DNA of 41,551 nt from a virus. The translations under genes were made by a program, and so were the position numbers. Where the stretch lies: positions 1 to 41,551 of IMG/VR virus record IMGVR_UViG_3300036846_000457. One strand, given 5' to 3'. Below, one piece after another: positions 29,727-38,752 of the stretch. The first letter of the stretch is position 1. Every line of letters begins with the position of its first letter. The notes beneath the pieces were generated by a model that saw only the letters and a list, made by a program, of their open reading frames with translations, did no database searches and was not told where the DNA came from.

Positions 29727-30065
29727 TTATCCCCCAATAGGAGTACCATCTTCGCTGAAATAAAGACCGGCTACTACTGGCCAACCTGCTTGAGTCAAAC
29801 TAAGAAGATCAGCATCAGTTACTAATGATTGATCTATACTACCATTTGGTTGCTCTACTTTATCAGCAATGCCTGGCCCAGCAGCATTAAGACGTATAAA
29901 AGCAGTTAGTATTTCATCTTCGCCACGCAATACAGCTTTTGCTGTAGCAACATAATTGGGGCGTTGATCGTTTTGAAAAGTACCTGCTTGTTGAGTAGCG
30001 CATGACCTAGACCGTCCTTGAAAAGCAGGATCGTAAAATAGTAGATCTTGACTTTGATAACTCAT
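29727..30065 (-). CDS. Small structural-region protein
   Basis: This 112-residue protein starts MSYQSQDLLFYDPAFQGRSR and ends TQAGWPVVAGLYFSEDGTP. No family was recognised. It begins directly after the stop of the fibre gene and three bases before the gp10-like ribosome binding region, so it belongs to the tail operon. The repeated G-x-P-x-G turns suggest a small beta-rich virion component, which is a guess. Confidence 0.65.
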   Translation of the reverse strand: MSYQSQDLLFYDPAFQGRSRSCATQQAGTFQNDQRPNYVATAKAVLRGEDEILTAFIRLNAAGPGIADKVEQPNGSIDQSLVTDADLLSLTQAGWPVVAGLYFSEDGTPIGG

Positions 30066-30914
30066 TTAAATTCCTCCAATATCTTCACATACTACAATCC
30101 CGCTATTAGCGAGAATCTTTCCTGTAGCTCCGCTTATGTATTGAAACACAAGATCCGGGGAATTACCAGTTGTTGTTGCTTTTAAAAATGCATTTCCCCA
30201 TCCGCTCATTCCTTCTCCGGCTGCATTATTGCGCTCATCGACCATATTATAAGGAACTTCTCCCCATCCGAGAAAACGAAGAGAGTTAGCTCCACCTGCA
30301 GGATTACCTGTTCGCACTGTACCGGTTGCACGATAACGTCGATTAGCTATAACTTGAAAACGCCCAACTGTCCACAATGGATTAGCACCAGATATATCAC
30401 TTGGCGGTCCTTTTATCTCTGCAATATATCCACGAGGATTTTTCCAATTAATATCAACCCAAACGCCAGCATTACGTACAAATTCAGTACCAACAGGAGC
30501 TTGGCAATAAGATCCATTTGGAGGATTTAACCAACGTGCATCACGTTCTGCAATATCAGCAAATATACGTGGAGTATTTACTATAAACCAACCATTAACA
30601 TCTTTTTCCCACATAATAGCATTATCAACAGCAAGAGCTATCGATCCATTTGGAGCCGTAGTCCATCCGTCTATTGCTGCTTTATTTGGGAAAACACGAG
30701 GGGAATAAACCGCCGAAGCAGAAACATCATTAACTGAACCAATAGGCCCAACTGGGCCTACAGGACCTACCGGACCACGAACATTTCCTGCATCGATAGT
30801 TATTCCATCTCGTCGTGAAAGAATAAGATTATCGCCTTGAACTTCACCGTCAACGACAGTTTCATTTTCGATTACAAGCATACGCTCAGCAGTAAATCCA
30901 GTTACAGTTGCCAT
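30066..30914 (-). CDS. Tail fibre with short collagen stretch and adhesin head
   Basis: In this 282-residue protein, the N-terminal part MATVTGFTAERMLVIENETV through ITIDAGNVRGP resembles fibre attachment domains. A short GPVGPVGPVGPIG stretch follows, then a middle region with two PPNGSY/APNGSI turns. The C-terminus from about residue 165 (IKGPPSDISGANPLW) is homologous to the tip of the fibre at 635-1915. Two fibres with the same type of tip may bind related receptors or form a mixed trimer. The gene overlaps the second tail tube gene by 13 bases. Confidence 0.8.
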   Translation of the reverse strand: MATVTGFTAERMLVIENETVVDGEVQGDNLILSRRDGITIDAGNVRGPVGPVGPVGPIGSVNDVSASAVYSPRVFPNKAAIDGWTTAPNGSIALAVDNAIMWEKDVNGWFIVNTPRIFADIAERDARWLNPPNGSYCQAPVGTEFVRNAGVWVDINWKNPRGYIAEIKGPPSDISGANPLWTVGRFQVIANRRYRATGTVRTGNPAGGANSLRFLGWGEVPYNMVDERNNAAGEGMSGWGNAFLKATTTGNSPDLVFQYISGATGKILANSGIVVCEDIGGI

Positions 30915-31732
30915 GGCGGTATCACATCCTCATTGTTCTTGTCACTACTACTTATTTCGTAAGTAAATTCGTCCAAATATATCGCCGTTTCGGATGTAAT
31001 TTGGAAAGTTGTCTCATCAAGCATGATAATATCTTCTTCACGTGGAGATTCCGCTGTCCACGTTCCATCACCATGGTCAATAATGATAATACGATCCCAT
31101 TTCCTAACCCAAGTAGCAAGACCTTTCAATGGAGGAAGATAAGCATCACTATCTTCATCTCCATAAAGAATTCCTTCTAAATCTTCAAGCAACCATGGAT
31201 CTAATCTTGTGCTATCAAATATAACATGCACAGTTGGTCTATAATTCTCAATGGCTTCCGGAATACCAGTAATAGTCCACTCAAATTCTAATGGAACAGA
31301 TGTATCTGATAATGTTTGATAAGTCTTTTGAGATGGAAGAGCAGTTAGGTTGTACAATAAATGAATTTTATAGCCAAAATCTAAACCTTCAATCTCATTT
31401 CCAATTTTAGTTTGATATGATAAACCAAATTTACCTTGTGGTTGAGCAGAAACAAAGAATCCACGTTGTTCTTCTATAATTCCTTCGTATGGAAGAAATT
31501 CAAGCGGATAAGTCCAAGCTTTTAAAACTCCTGTAAAATCGCCATTAGTTACAATATCATTAAATTTTAATCCATCATAATGAATTGGTTGAATCGAATT
31601 CGTTACTGTTTCTTCTATTGATGTAAGGCCATTCCAAGAGGTTCCAAGACCTGATGAATCATAAAAAACACCCTTGTTGATGGCTGTTTCATAAAAATGT
31701 TTTCCTGTTTCATCCCAAACAAGTGTGGTCAT
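30902..31732 (-). CDS. Major tail tube paralogue 2
   Basis: This 276-residue protein aligns along its first 210 residues with the protein at 32301: both start T/A-LVWDxxGxxFYETxxxxGVxY, and both have SWNGLT, FTYPPEF/WTYPLEF, FGLSYxT and GYKxHLxY. It is thus a second tail tube-type protein. The C-terminus differs, with an immunoglobulin-like or beta-strand pattern (IMLDETTFQITSETAIYLDEF). The ATG at 31732 follows AAGGGG. It may form a minor tube ring, a tail terminator ring or a decoration. Confidence 0.75.
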   Translation of the reverse strand: MTTLVWDETGKHFYETAINKGVFYDSSGLGTSWNGLTSIEETVTNSIQPIHYDGLKFNDIVTNGDFTGVLKAWTYPLEFLPYEGIIEEQRGFFVSAQPQGKFGLSYQTKIGNEIEGLDFGYKIHLLYNLTALPSQKTYQTLSDTSVPLEFEWTITGIPEAIENYRPTVHVIFDSTRLDPWLLEDLEGILYGDEDSDAYLPPLKGLATWVRKWDRIIIIDHGDGTWTAESPREEDIIMLDETTFQITSETAIYLDEFTYEISSSDKNNEDVIPPWQL

Positions 31733-31734
31733 AA

Positions 31735-32277
31735 TCAACCCCTTGTATTGTATTGTGCTCGACGTTGTTCGTTTAATTCTCTATTTCTTTGAGCGATTTC
31801 TGTACGACTCATTTTTCTAGGTTTTTCATTCTTTATGTTGCAAATACGTATTAAAGCAAACAATCTATTAAGATGCCACTTTTCACATTCGAATGGAATG
31901 TTAAATGCAACCATCCAATAATAAATTAGTTCTGCCGTTATTATTTCGCCTCTTCCTTTTCGTTCTGGCATAGACCCAAAACTTGTTGCTGATTCTTTAG
32001 ATTCAATATACCTATTAATTTCTTCTATGTTTTTTCTGCTAAGCCTATTAAACAAATTTTCTGGGTAATTTCTGTTAATAATCATACATTCAATGTAAGA
32101 GAAAATTTCTCTAGTAGTTTTAGCTTGATTTGTTAAAAACGGAACTTGATGAATTGACTCCCATTTTGACAAGGAGATCAGAGAATGCTCTAACTTTAAT
32201 TCGAAATCGCCGACGGTTTCAAAAGTTTCGGTTTCTTCATTAAAGTATTCTTCTCCAAGAACAGTTATTATGAGCAT
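31735..32277 (-). CDS. Tail assembly chaperone-like protein
   Basis: This 180-residue protein has the conserved strings LEHSLISLSKWES, IIINRNYP-type and IITAELIYYWMVAFNIPFECEKWHLNRLFALIRICNIKN. I recognise this as a frequent siphovirus protein between tail tube and tape measure, taken as the tail assembly chaperone. No frameshift partner is visible: the next gene is in another frame but is a tail tube paralogue with its own ribosome binding site. The ATG at 32277 follows AGGGG. Confidence 0.7.
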   Translation of the reverse strand: MLIITVLGEEYFNEETETFETVGDFELKLEHSLISLSKWESIHQVPFLTNQAKTTREIFSYIECMIINRNYPENLFNRLSRKNIEEINRYIESKESATSFGSMPERKGRGEIITAELIYYWMVAFNIPFECEKWHLNRLFALIRICNIKNEKPRKMSRTEIAQRNRELNEQRRAQYNTRG

Positions 32278-32300
32278 TCTCCAATCCCCTATCAATCAAA

Positions 32301-33173
32301 TCAAGGAGCCTTTCCAGCAACCCAAGCAGTTCCATCCCAATAAGCTTGACCAGCAACTCCAGATGTTCCAGTTTGAACATAATCACCAGTTGCCCAAACA
32401 GTAGGCGGAGTGGCAGCAACCCCTCCAGATTGCAAAGCTGTTACAGACGCCGGAGGAGAAGACCCAGCTGGTGTCCATGTGCCAGGAGCGCCGGAAGTTG
32501 CACCAGTTGCGCTGGGTCCTCCTGTGCCAAACAATGCAAGAACTTCATCAGGAAGAGGAAGAGTAGCTTCTCCTGCCGCTCCTCCATAAAGAAGGTCTTC
32601 GAGTGAACCAAGAGCTGTTGAATCGACTTCGGCGGAGTCCACTACAATCAATGCAGTTGGCTTGTACCCAGTCACAGGAACAGGAGTTGTAGAGATAGTC
32701 CAGCTGAAAGCAATAGCTTCAGGCGAATCATTAATTGTGTTATAAGCCTTCTCTGATGGAGTGGCAATACATCCATATACAAGATGAAGTTTATAACCAT
32801 AAGCATCACCTACAGAATCATTGCCAACTCTAGTGCGATAAGACAACCCAAATGTCTTGCGAGGTTGCTGGCCTACAACAACACCAGGAGCAGGAACTCC
32901 AAGACCATCAAATTGCTGAAATTCTGGAGGATATGTAAACGCTTCAACTGTAGCACCAAATTCTTCAACTGAAATCAGGTTCAGATACTTGATGTTATCA
33001 GCGTACTGAGCATTTGGTTCGGCTCCAGAAGGAGACTCGGTAACAGTAGTGAGACCATTCCATGAAACACCAGATGCGTAAACACCAGATTCATCTGGAA
33101 TGTAAAGAACGCCATGATCTACGCCGGTTTCGTAGAAACGCTCACCGACAAGATCCCAAACAAGTGCAGCCAT
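32301..33173 (-). CDS. Major tail tube protein
   Basis: This 290-residue protein has a tube domain (about residues 1-215) shared with the paralogue at 30902. After it comes a glycine- and alanine-rich linker, then a short C-terminal domain with VWATGDYVQTGTSGVAGQAYW that resembles small surface-exposed carbohydrate-binding-like modules of tail tubes. The good ribosome binding site (AGGAGAAACAAC) and position right after the tail terminator gene mark it as the main tube protein. The ATG is at 33173. Confidence 0.82.
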   Translation of the reverse strand: MAALVWDLVGERFYETGVDHGVLYIPDESGVYASGVSWNGLTTVTESPSGAEPNAQYADNIKYLNLISVEEFGATVEAFTYPPEFQQFDGLGVPAPGVVVGQQPRKTFGLSYRTRVGNDSVGDAYGYKLHLVYGCIATPSEKAYNTINDSPEAIAFSWTISTTPVPVTGYKPTALIVVDSAEVDSTALGSLEDLLYGGAAGEATLPLPDEVLALFGTGGPSATGATSGAPGTWTPAGSSPPASVTALQSGGVAATPPTVWATGDYVQTGTSGVAGQAYWDGTAWVAGKAP

Positions 33174-33184
33174 GTTGTTTCTCC

Positions 33185-33490
33185 TTAGAAGAAAAGTTTG
33201 TAAACATCGTGATTTAGATTATCTGTTGTGTAAAATCGATCGTATTCACATAATGGCAATTCAGAAATTCTATCAAGAATAACACTGTCAGGATCTTTGT
33301 CGATAACCGTCACCATATAACGTTTTCTGCGCATATAAGGAACATCATCAGCATGATTAATCTGTTCATATTCACGATGATAAACAATGCATGGATATTT
33401 CATTTGCACAGTAGGAGGAGGTTGAAAATATACGTTATCAATGCCTGAAACTTCAATTAAAAGTGCTTGGAGGTCAAGGCGTTGGCCCAT
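33185..33490 (-). CDS. Tail terminator-like protein
   Basis: In this 101-residue protein, PCIVYHREYEQINHADDVPY and LPLCEYDRFYTTDNLNHDVYKLFF fit the small tail-to-head joining or tail terminator family found between head closure and tube genes. I chose ATG 33490 because AGGGAG stands nine bases before it; a GTG three codons upstream is too close to that site. It overlaps the previous gene by 17 bases. Confidence 0.7.
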   Translation of the reverse strand: MGQRLDLQALLIEVSGIDNVYFQPPPTVQMKYPCIVYHREYEQINHADDVPYMRRKRYMVTVIDKDPDSVILDRISELPLCEYDRFYTTDNLNHDVYKLFF

Positions 33491-33803
33491 TGTAAACACT
33501 CCCTAAACTCAGGATGAGCCGGGGACTCCTCACTTCGACATTTGAAACTGTCCAAAGAGTCCCAGCCCATCTTATGTACTTGATTTTAAAGAAATGTTCA
33601 ATGGCATAATCATCGGCGACAATACTGATAGAATTACCAACAGTAATGTTGTCGTTTAGATTTTCTCCGGGTTCCAACTTTCTTGTGTTTCTGATAACAT
33701 CACCATAATATGAAGTTTCAGTGATAACATCTTGATAAACACCAGAATCAGTTGGAGTTTCTACAGTATCACCGTAGCCAACTTCTCCAAAGAATCTTGC
33801 CAT
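33474..33803 (-). CDS. Head closure protein
   Basis: This 109-residue beta-rich protein contains TETSYYGDVIRNTRKLEPGENLNDNIT and YIRWAGTLWTVSNVEV. Location directly after the capsid gene and size fit the head-tail stopper or closure proteins. The ATG at 33803 follows TAGGAGTTATA. The assignment rests on gene order and fold type rather than a diagnostic motif. Confidence 0.65.
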   Translation of the reverse strand: MARFFGEVGYGDTVETPTDSGVYQDVITETSYYGDVIRNTRKLEPGENLNDNITVGNSISIVADDYAIEHFFKIKYIRWAGTLWTVSNVEVRSPRLILSLGSVYNGPTP

Positions 33804-33821
33804 TATAACTCCTAGAAGGAA

Positions 33822-35705
33822 CTAGGCCGTTTGCCCACTGCTAGCGGGCTTTGATTGAGTAAGAGGAGCCGTAGCATCTGGAAGGGAACCGTGAACCGGC
33901 GGGTTACTCTGACGTGCATTAGGAGGTTCAGGAACAATGATATGATCAGTTCCAGAAGGAGGAGGAACAAAGGTACCTTGCCTAACTACCATTGCTGACT
34001 TCAGCTTAACAAGTGCACCAGATACACGAGTCTCAATCAAATACTTGTATTGGTTATAATCAATATCAAAGTCATCAAACAGATTGACTTGCCCACCCTT
34101 ATCTGCACCAATATTATAATCAGTCATGTTCACAAGAATAGCCAGTGGATTTTGAGCACCTGGATCAAAGATGTCTACAGGAACAATCGAAGAAACACGA
34201 ATTTCAGAAGCAACCTGATCCAAAGAAGTATAAATACGACGACCCAAAGTGTCTTTGAGCAACATAAACTGAGCGATCAATGACTCACTCGTAAACATTG
34301 TCGGAAGTCCAGTACCACGCAATTGCGGTCTATACTGAATAACTGCATCAACAAAGTTGGCAATATCGGCAGCGGCATCAGCAAGAACTGGAATTGTAAA
34401 AATTGGGTCATCGGTAGCAATTGGACGAAGACGATCTTCTTTGATCTTCTCGTCTGAATCAACAGCACGACCATCGCCAACCAAAATTGCACGAGCAAGC
34501 TCTTCATCGAGCATAAGCCGCATTTCGCCCTTCATCCAAGCAACAACATCGAAATCCGTGATGTCAACAATGTCGTCACGATCAAGTTGTTGTTTCTTGT
34601 AAATTGTTTGAGGCATGGTTTCACGCCGAGCAGTTCCAAAAAACTGTTCTTTCTTGACGTCACCAGTGATATAGCCCTTCGCCCTGGCATCATCATAAGT
34701 AAGATCCGCCCAATGAGTCTTCACTCGGCTAAATGGAGACTTGCTAGCCCCGTTCAGAACAGAATTAACCCACTCAGTTCGACGAGTATAGAACTCTGGT
34801 GCGGTTGTAAGAGCAGTGGCCTCAGGGAACAGAGTATCAATCTGATTAATTCCATGAGCAAGGGCATAGTTCTCAACAGCTTGCTTCAGAGATCCAATTT
34901 TTGTGGCATCGGCGACAATGCCCTGGATATCTGCATGAGAGAGAACTGGCGAATCGGCTTTATCACCCTTCTCAAAGACGTTGCGGGTCATTGGGCTACC
35001 TTCCTGATCGGTATTGTTGGAATCGTCGTTAACATTATCCTGCTGCATCGTATTAGCGTTATCGGTATTATCGGTATTATCGGTATTATCTGTATTAGCC
35101 GTATTATCGCCTTCACCAAGCGCCTGAGCAAGCATATAATGCAAAACTTCTTTTTGTTTATCACTCATTGACTCATAAATGTCTTGAATCGTCTCTCCAT
35201 CACCAGAATTATCACCAGAAGTATCAGTAGAACTAGACGCCGCATCAGCATGTTCAATTTCGAGACCTGTATAAATAATTGCTTCATCTTCGACAACAAC
35301 ATCTTCATCTGAGTGACGAATAGTAACGTTTTCAATTAGTGCACCCGGATTAGCACCAGATAGAACAAGACTTACTTCTCTAATTGCCCCATGAAGGACT
35401 TTTCCTGATCTCTCAACAAGCTCATTGGCCCAAATAGAGAGCATTGTAATATCGCCATGGTCAAGAAGACTTTTTGTATGAATCGCTTTTGTTGATTTAT
35501 TGAAAAATCCATAGGTGTAAACGCCATCGTCTCGATTTTCGAGAACGGCATGACCAAGAACATTCTCCGGGTCCGAATGACCATGTTGCCAAACGAGAGG
35601 AACGCGCATTTTATCCTGATGTTTGAAAGCACCAGGCATAATGGTCCTGCCGTCAGAACATTGGAGTCCAGCCTTAGTAGCATAACCACTGAAATCAGCT
35701 TCCAT
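33822..35705 (-). CDS. Fused prohead protease and major capsid protein
   Basis: In this 627-residue protein, residues about 1-135 match an HK97-type prohead serine protease: VWQHGHSD with His41 and EVSLVLSGANPGA with Ser112 as likely catalytic residues. An acidic scaffold-like linker follows, with NTD repeats at about 200-220. From residue 239 (MTRNVFEKGDK) the HK97-fold capsid protein runs to the end (TRRTEWVNSVLNG, FTSESLIAQFML, YNIGADKGGQVNLFDD). An internal ATG at 34991 has GGAAGG seven bases before it and would yield a separate 389-residue capsid protein. Protease, scaffold and capsid are normally two or three genes. The start overlaps the portal gene by 11 bases. Confidence 0.88.
   Translation of the reverse strand: MEADFSGYATKAGLQCSDGRTIMPGAFKHQDKMRVPLVWQHGHSDPENVLGHAVLENRDDGVYTYGFFNKSTKAIHTKSLLDHGDITMLSIWANELVERSGKVLHGAIREVSLVLSGANPGALIENVTIRHSDEDVVVEDEAIIYTGLEIEHADAASSSTDTSGDNSGDGETIQDIYESMSDKQKEVLHYMLAQALGEGDNTANTDNTDNTDNTDNANTMQQDNVNDDSNNTDQEGSPMTRNVFEKGDKADSPVLSHADIQGIVADATKIGSLKQAVENYALAHGINQIDTLFPEATALTTAPEFYTRRTEWVNSVLNGASKSPFSRVKTHWADLTYDDARAKGYITGDVKKEQFFGTARRETMPQTIYKKQQLDRDDIVDITDFDVVAWMKGEMRLMLDEELARAILVGDGRAVDSDEKIKEDRLRPIATDDPIFTIPVLADAAADIANFVDAVIQYRPQLRGTGLPTMFTSESLIAQFMLLKDTLGRRIYTSLDQVASEIRVSSIVPVDIFDPGAQNPLAILVNMTDYNIGADKGGQVNLFDDFDIDYNQYKYLIETRVSGALVKLKSAMVVRQGTFVPPPSGTDHIIVPEPPNARQSNPPVHGSLPDATAPLTQSKPASSGQTA
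34989..35002 (-). promoter_or_regulatory. Internal ribosome binding site and start for a separate capsid protein
   Basis: GGAAGG stands seven bases before an in-frame ATG at 34991-34989 within the protease-capsid gene. Use of it would give extra capsid subunits, as needed for a shell with several hundred copies. Confidence 0.5.
35050..35107 (-). repeat. 9 bp tandem repeat in the scaffold linker
   Basis: Repeats of GATAATACC on the minus strand, four perfect and several altered, code for D-N-T units in the linker between protease and capsid domains. Slippage here would only change linker length, since the unit is in frame. Confidence 0.85.
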
Positions 35706-36954
35706 TTTGACTGATCCTTTCCAAAGGGTTTGGCCCTGAAGTTGGAGTTGGCTGAGTTGGCTGAGTTTGTTGCGGCATATTGCTGTTAACTAATTTATCT
35801 GCTTTTGGATCACCAGAAGGTTTGATACCAAGGAAAGTTCTAATTTCATTTGCAGAAAGAATTTCGTTTCTAGTAAACTTATCAGCAATTTCAGCAACTT
35901 GAGTTACTGGAACCAACTTAAATGGGTCTCTAAAGTATTGAATTCGTTGATCACCTCTAGACCCACTAGGGCCAAGAAACGCTCTTTGCATAGATTCTAT
36001 GATGGCGTCAACTATGGGCTCAATTGTACGATTAAAATAGTTCAACATGGTCTCTTCGTTAGCAGTACCGTTCATTACTTCTTCGGTAAGACCTAGTTGA
36101 TTGTAAAGCATGTTTTGAAGATACTCGACTTGTTTGAGAAGATTGTTCTCTGCTGGTCGGTTAAGCTGAGTAATCTTCTCAGTACCATCGGTATAGGCGA
36201 TTCCGTATTGGCTTCCTTTAAGTTGGAATTCAATATCTTCCCGCCGCTTTTCAGCTTGCTGCCTTCTAGCCTCAGATTTAATAACATAAGGAAGTTGAAT
36301 GATTAAATCTAATTTTCCAGAACCAGATTGTTCATCGATGGAATCAAGAAGAGTAAGTTTTCTAATCAATCTTTGAAGAGTTGAGTTTGGTTCATTCATA
36401 ACCGAGTACAACGGATTTTCAATAATAGCTACAAAGCGTTTTTCCAAAGTAATATCTTCGCGTCTTCCTTGATTCTCATTATAAACGCTCAAACGAATAT
36501 GCTTTGGATACCAACCAACAACTTCGCCAACTCTCAAGCTATAAATGTCAAATAGAACGCTATTTTTAGGATCTCTAGTAGTATCTACTGGAACTATTGC
36601 TGCAACACCTTTATCAAAAAGTGTCATAGCAACGTCCTGTCTAAATGATCTTGGAGATTGATCAATATTTGATTCCCATATAAGGCATTCATTTAAAGCA
36701 CTAGGTATATCTTCCAAATATCGGCCATCTTTGTCAATTTTAATATGTTTTATAACTAAACCAGCTACGTCAATGCTAATTCTTGTGTATATAGAAGAAA
36801 CAATTGAACGTTCGTTATAAATTGTAAGTCTTGATCTAGATGGAGATCCAGGACCATAATATGGACTGGTAGAATAATATTCGTAATCATCAATTTCTTG
36901 ATTATTACTACGGAAGGCGTTCCAACCTTTTTTGATTCTATCAATAATTGGCAA
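35695..36954 (-). CDS. Portal protein
   Basis: This 419-residue protein has a layout matching phage portal proteins: YNERSIVSSIYTRISIDVAG at the start, PLYSVMNEPNSTLQRLIRKL in the middle, MLYNQLGLTEEVMNGTANEE and FLGIKPSGDPKADKL near the end. It forms the DNA gate ring at one capsid vertex. TTG at 36954 is the start, with AGGAGGTGAATC before it. It is flanked by terminase and protease-capsid genes. Confidence 0.88.
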   Translation of the reverse strand: MPIIDRIKKGWNAFRSNNQEIDDYEYYSTSPYYGPGSPSRSRLTIYNERSIVSSIYTRISIDVAGLVIKHIKIDKDGRYLEDIPSALNECLIWESNIDQSPRSFRQDVAMTLFDKGVAAIVPVDTTRDPKNSVLFDIYSLRVGEVVGWYPKHIRLSVYNENQGRREDITLEKRFVAIIENPLYSVMNEPNSTLQRLIRKLTLLDSIDEQSGSGKLDLIIQLPYVIKSEARRQQAEKRREDIEFQLKGSQYGIAYTDGTEKITQLNRPAENNLLKQVEYLQNMLYNQLGLTEEVMNGTANEETMLNYFNRTIEPIVDAIIESMQRAFLGPSGSRGDQRIQYFRDPFKLVPVTQVAEIADKFTRNEILSANEIRTFLGIKPSGDPKADKLVNSNMPQQTQPTQPTPTSGPNPLERISQNGS

Positions 36955-36983
36955 GATTCACCTCCTCGTGATAATCTTAGACG

Positions 36984-38729
36984 TCATTCGAAAGCCTCCT
37001 TATTCGCCTTGTAGGCCACATAAGCGTCCATCATGGCGGAGACATTATCAATCTTCTCTTCTGCCCGCTTCTTTAAAAGTTTTCTATTTCCATTTGTATC
37101 TTCTAGAGTAACTGCATTACCCATAGCAAACGACATGAGTTCTTGATCAAAAATTAATTTTCTTTCTTCAGCCAAAATCTTTAATTCACCCAAAGGAACC
37201 GATTCTGTCCTTGCTCCTTGGATAACTTTCTCAATTCCGAACGCTCCGTTTTCTAATTCCCATCTAGTTACGAATTCTTTCGCATTGTATGGGTCAAACC
37301 CAAAACATCGAACATCGTATTCGTTTGCACGAAGAAATTGGTCAAGATCTTCATATACTTCCATCATATCAAGAACAGTTCCGTTAAGAACTTGCAAACT
37401 TCCTTCATTAATAAACTCACTATACTTCTGACGCATAGCTGCAGGAAGTTTCATTAGTGTTAATTCTGTAATGTAGCTTCTTGTTTTAACACCAAATGAA
37501 TAATTTTGAAACGGAAACAATAAAGTAAAAGCACAGAAGTCATCGCCTTGTGAAAGATCGGCGCCAAGAGCACAAGGCAAACCCCAAAATTCTCTAGGTC
37601 TATGAGGAAGTGTCTCATCATAGGTAAAGAAATACGTGTAACCTTCCATAGGTATTCCAAACCGCTTTGCTAGAATGTCGTTCCTAGAAGCTGGGGCCTT
37701 TTCGGCTCTCTCAACGTCTAAATGATACACATCATAGGTAACAGTTTTTCCAAGATTAGGATTCGCCTTAAGCCACGTCGCCGGATCAGCAATTTCTTCT
37801 ACTTCGTCAAGTTTATAATGCCAGATAGAAATGTGAGGTGCTTGATACTCGCCTCTAAGTATGCTAGAAAGTTCCATTTTGATAGTGTCACCAGAACCAT
37901 TTCGAACCGTTCCTTCAGAACTAATTGCAACAATCAAATAGTCGTCCATCTTTGAAGCACCTTGTTCAATTGCTCCAACAACATCTTCTCTGATGTCTCC
38001 AGACAACCATTCATCTATTGTTGAAACTTTAGGACGAAGTCCTTGGAGTTTATTAATAGTCATTGGACGAACTTCTAGCAATGAACCAGTTAGGAAATTC
38101 TCTATTCCCTTTTTAGTTGAAGCAAGTTTTACTCTTTGAGCTCTTGACCCAGTTGTGTTTTGCAAAGAGCCTTCTGTTAGAAACTTAAACAAAGGACCTC
38201 TTGCTCTTGTAATAGCAGTGCGGAAGGGAGTCATGACCTCCTCAGCCTGCTTCATGGTTGGGGCAGTGGTGATTTGATGAGTTGTGGCAGTGTCGACGTT
38301 GAGGAAGTAGGCTTGGATGCATTCAGCATACATCGACTTGGCGGATCCTCTTGCCACGATCAAGTATTGCTTAGTAGTAAGTCGTTTCTTTATAGACTTA
38401 GTTACGTAGTGCCCACCACGTCCGCCTGGATCTGGCTGATAGACACTTCGTTCTACGAAAAAATACCAACCAAAAATTTGTTCAGCCCAAAGTTTAAATG
38501 TATCAAGTAAAAACAAATCACTTCCATCAGTAAGTGTAAGTTCAAACTCGCAATACTTTATAAATCCATGAACAGCCATATCATCGTAATAAATATTTGG
38601 ATTTGCGATAAGCTCATCGATACGATTCATCTCCATGGAAACTTCTCTATTTACAGGAATTTCTCCATGAATAACTGAATCACGAAATTCGCCATAATAC
38701 TTAGGAGTTGCAGTATTAGATAGTGTCAC
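36984..38729 (-). CDS. Terminase large subunit
   Basis: This 581-residue protein has Walker A-like ARGSAKS at about 126-132, Walker B TIDEW at about 237-241, and the nuclease domain beginning GADLSQGDDF with Asp about 391; VSAMMDAYVAY closes the protein. This is a Terminase_1-type packaging motor and nuclease. The first GTG at 38738 lies inside the AGGAGGTGGG ribosome binding site, so I place the start at the second GTG, 38729, eight bases after AGGAGG. Confidence 0.9.
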   Translation of the reverse strand: MTLSNTATPKYYGEFRDSVIHGEIPVNREVSMEMNRIDELIANPNIYYDDMAVHGFIKYCEFELTLTDGSDLFLLDTFKLWAEQIFGWYFFVERSVYQPDPGGRGGHYVTKSIKKRLTTKQYLIVARGSAKSMYAECIQAYFLNVDTATTHQITTAPTMKQAEEVMTPFRTAITRARGPLFKFLTEGSLQNTTGSRAQRVKLASTKKGIENFLTGSLLEVRPMTINKLQGLRPKVSTIDEWLSGDIREDVVGAIEQGASKMDDYLIVAISSEGTVRNGSGDTIKMELSSILRGEYQAPHISIWHYKLDEVEEIADPATWLKANPNLGKTVTYDVYHLDVERAEKAPASRNDILAKRFGIPMEGYTYFFTYDETLPHRPREFWGLPCALGADLSQGDDFCAFTLLFPFQNYSFGVKTRSYITELTLMKLPAAMRQKYSEFINEGSLQVLNGTVLDMMEVYEDLDQFLRANEYDVRCFGFDPYNAKEFVTRWELENGAFGIEKVIQGARTESVPLGELKILAEERKLIFDQELMSFAMGNAVTLEDTNGNRKLLKKRAEEKIDNVSAMMDAYVAYKANKEAFE

Positions 38730-38752
38730 AACTCCCACCTCCTACGACTAAT

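Noticed and set aside
35050-35107. CRISPR-like array
   Set aside because: The 9 bp repeats are coding (D-N-T units) and have no spacers.
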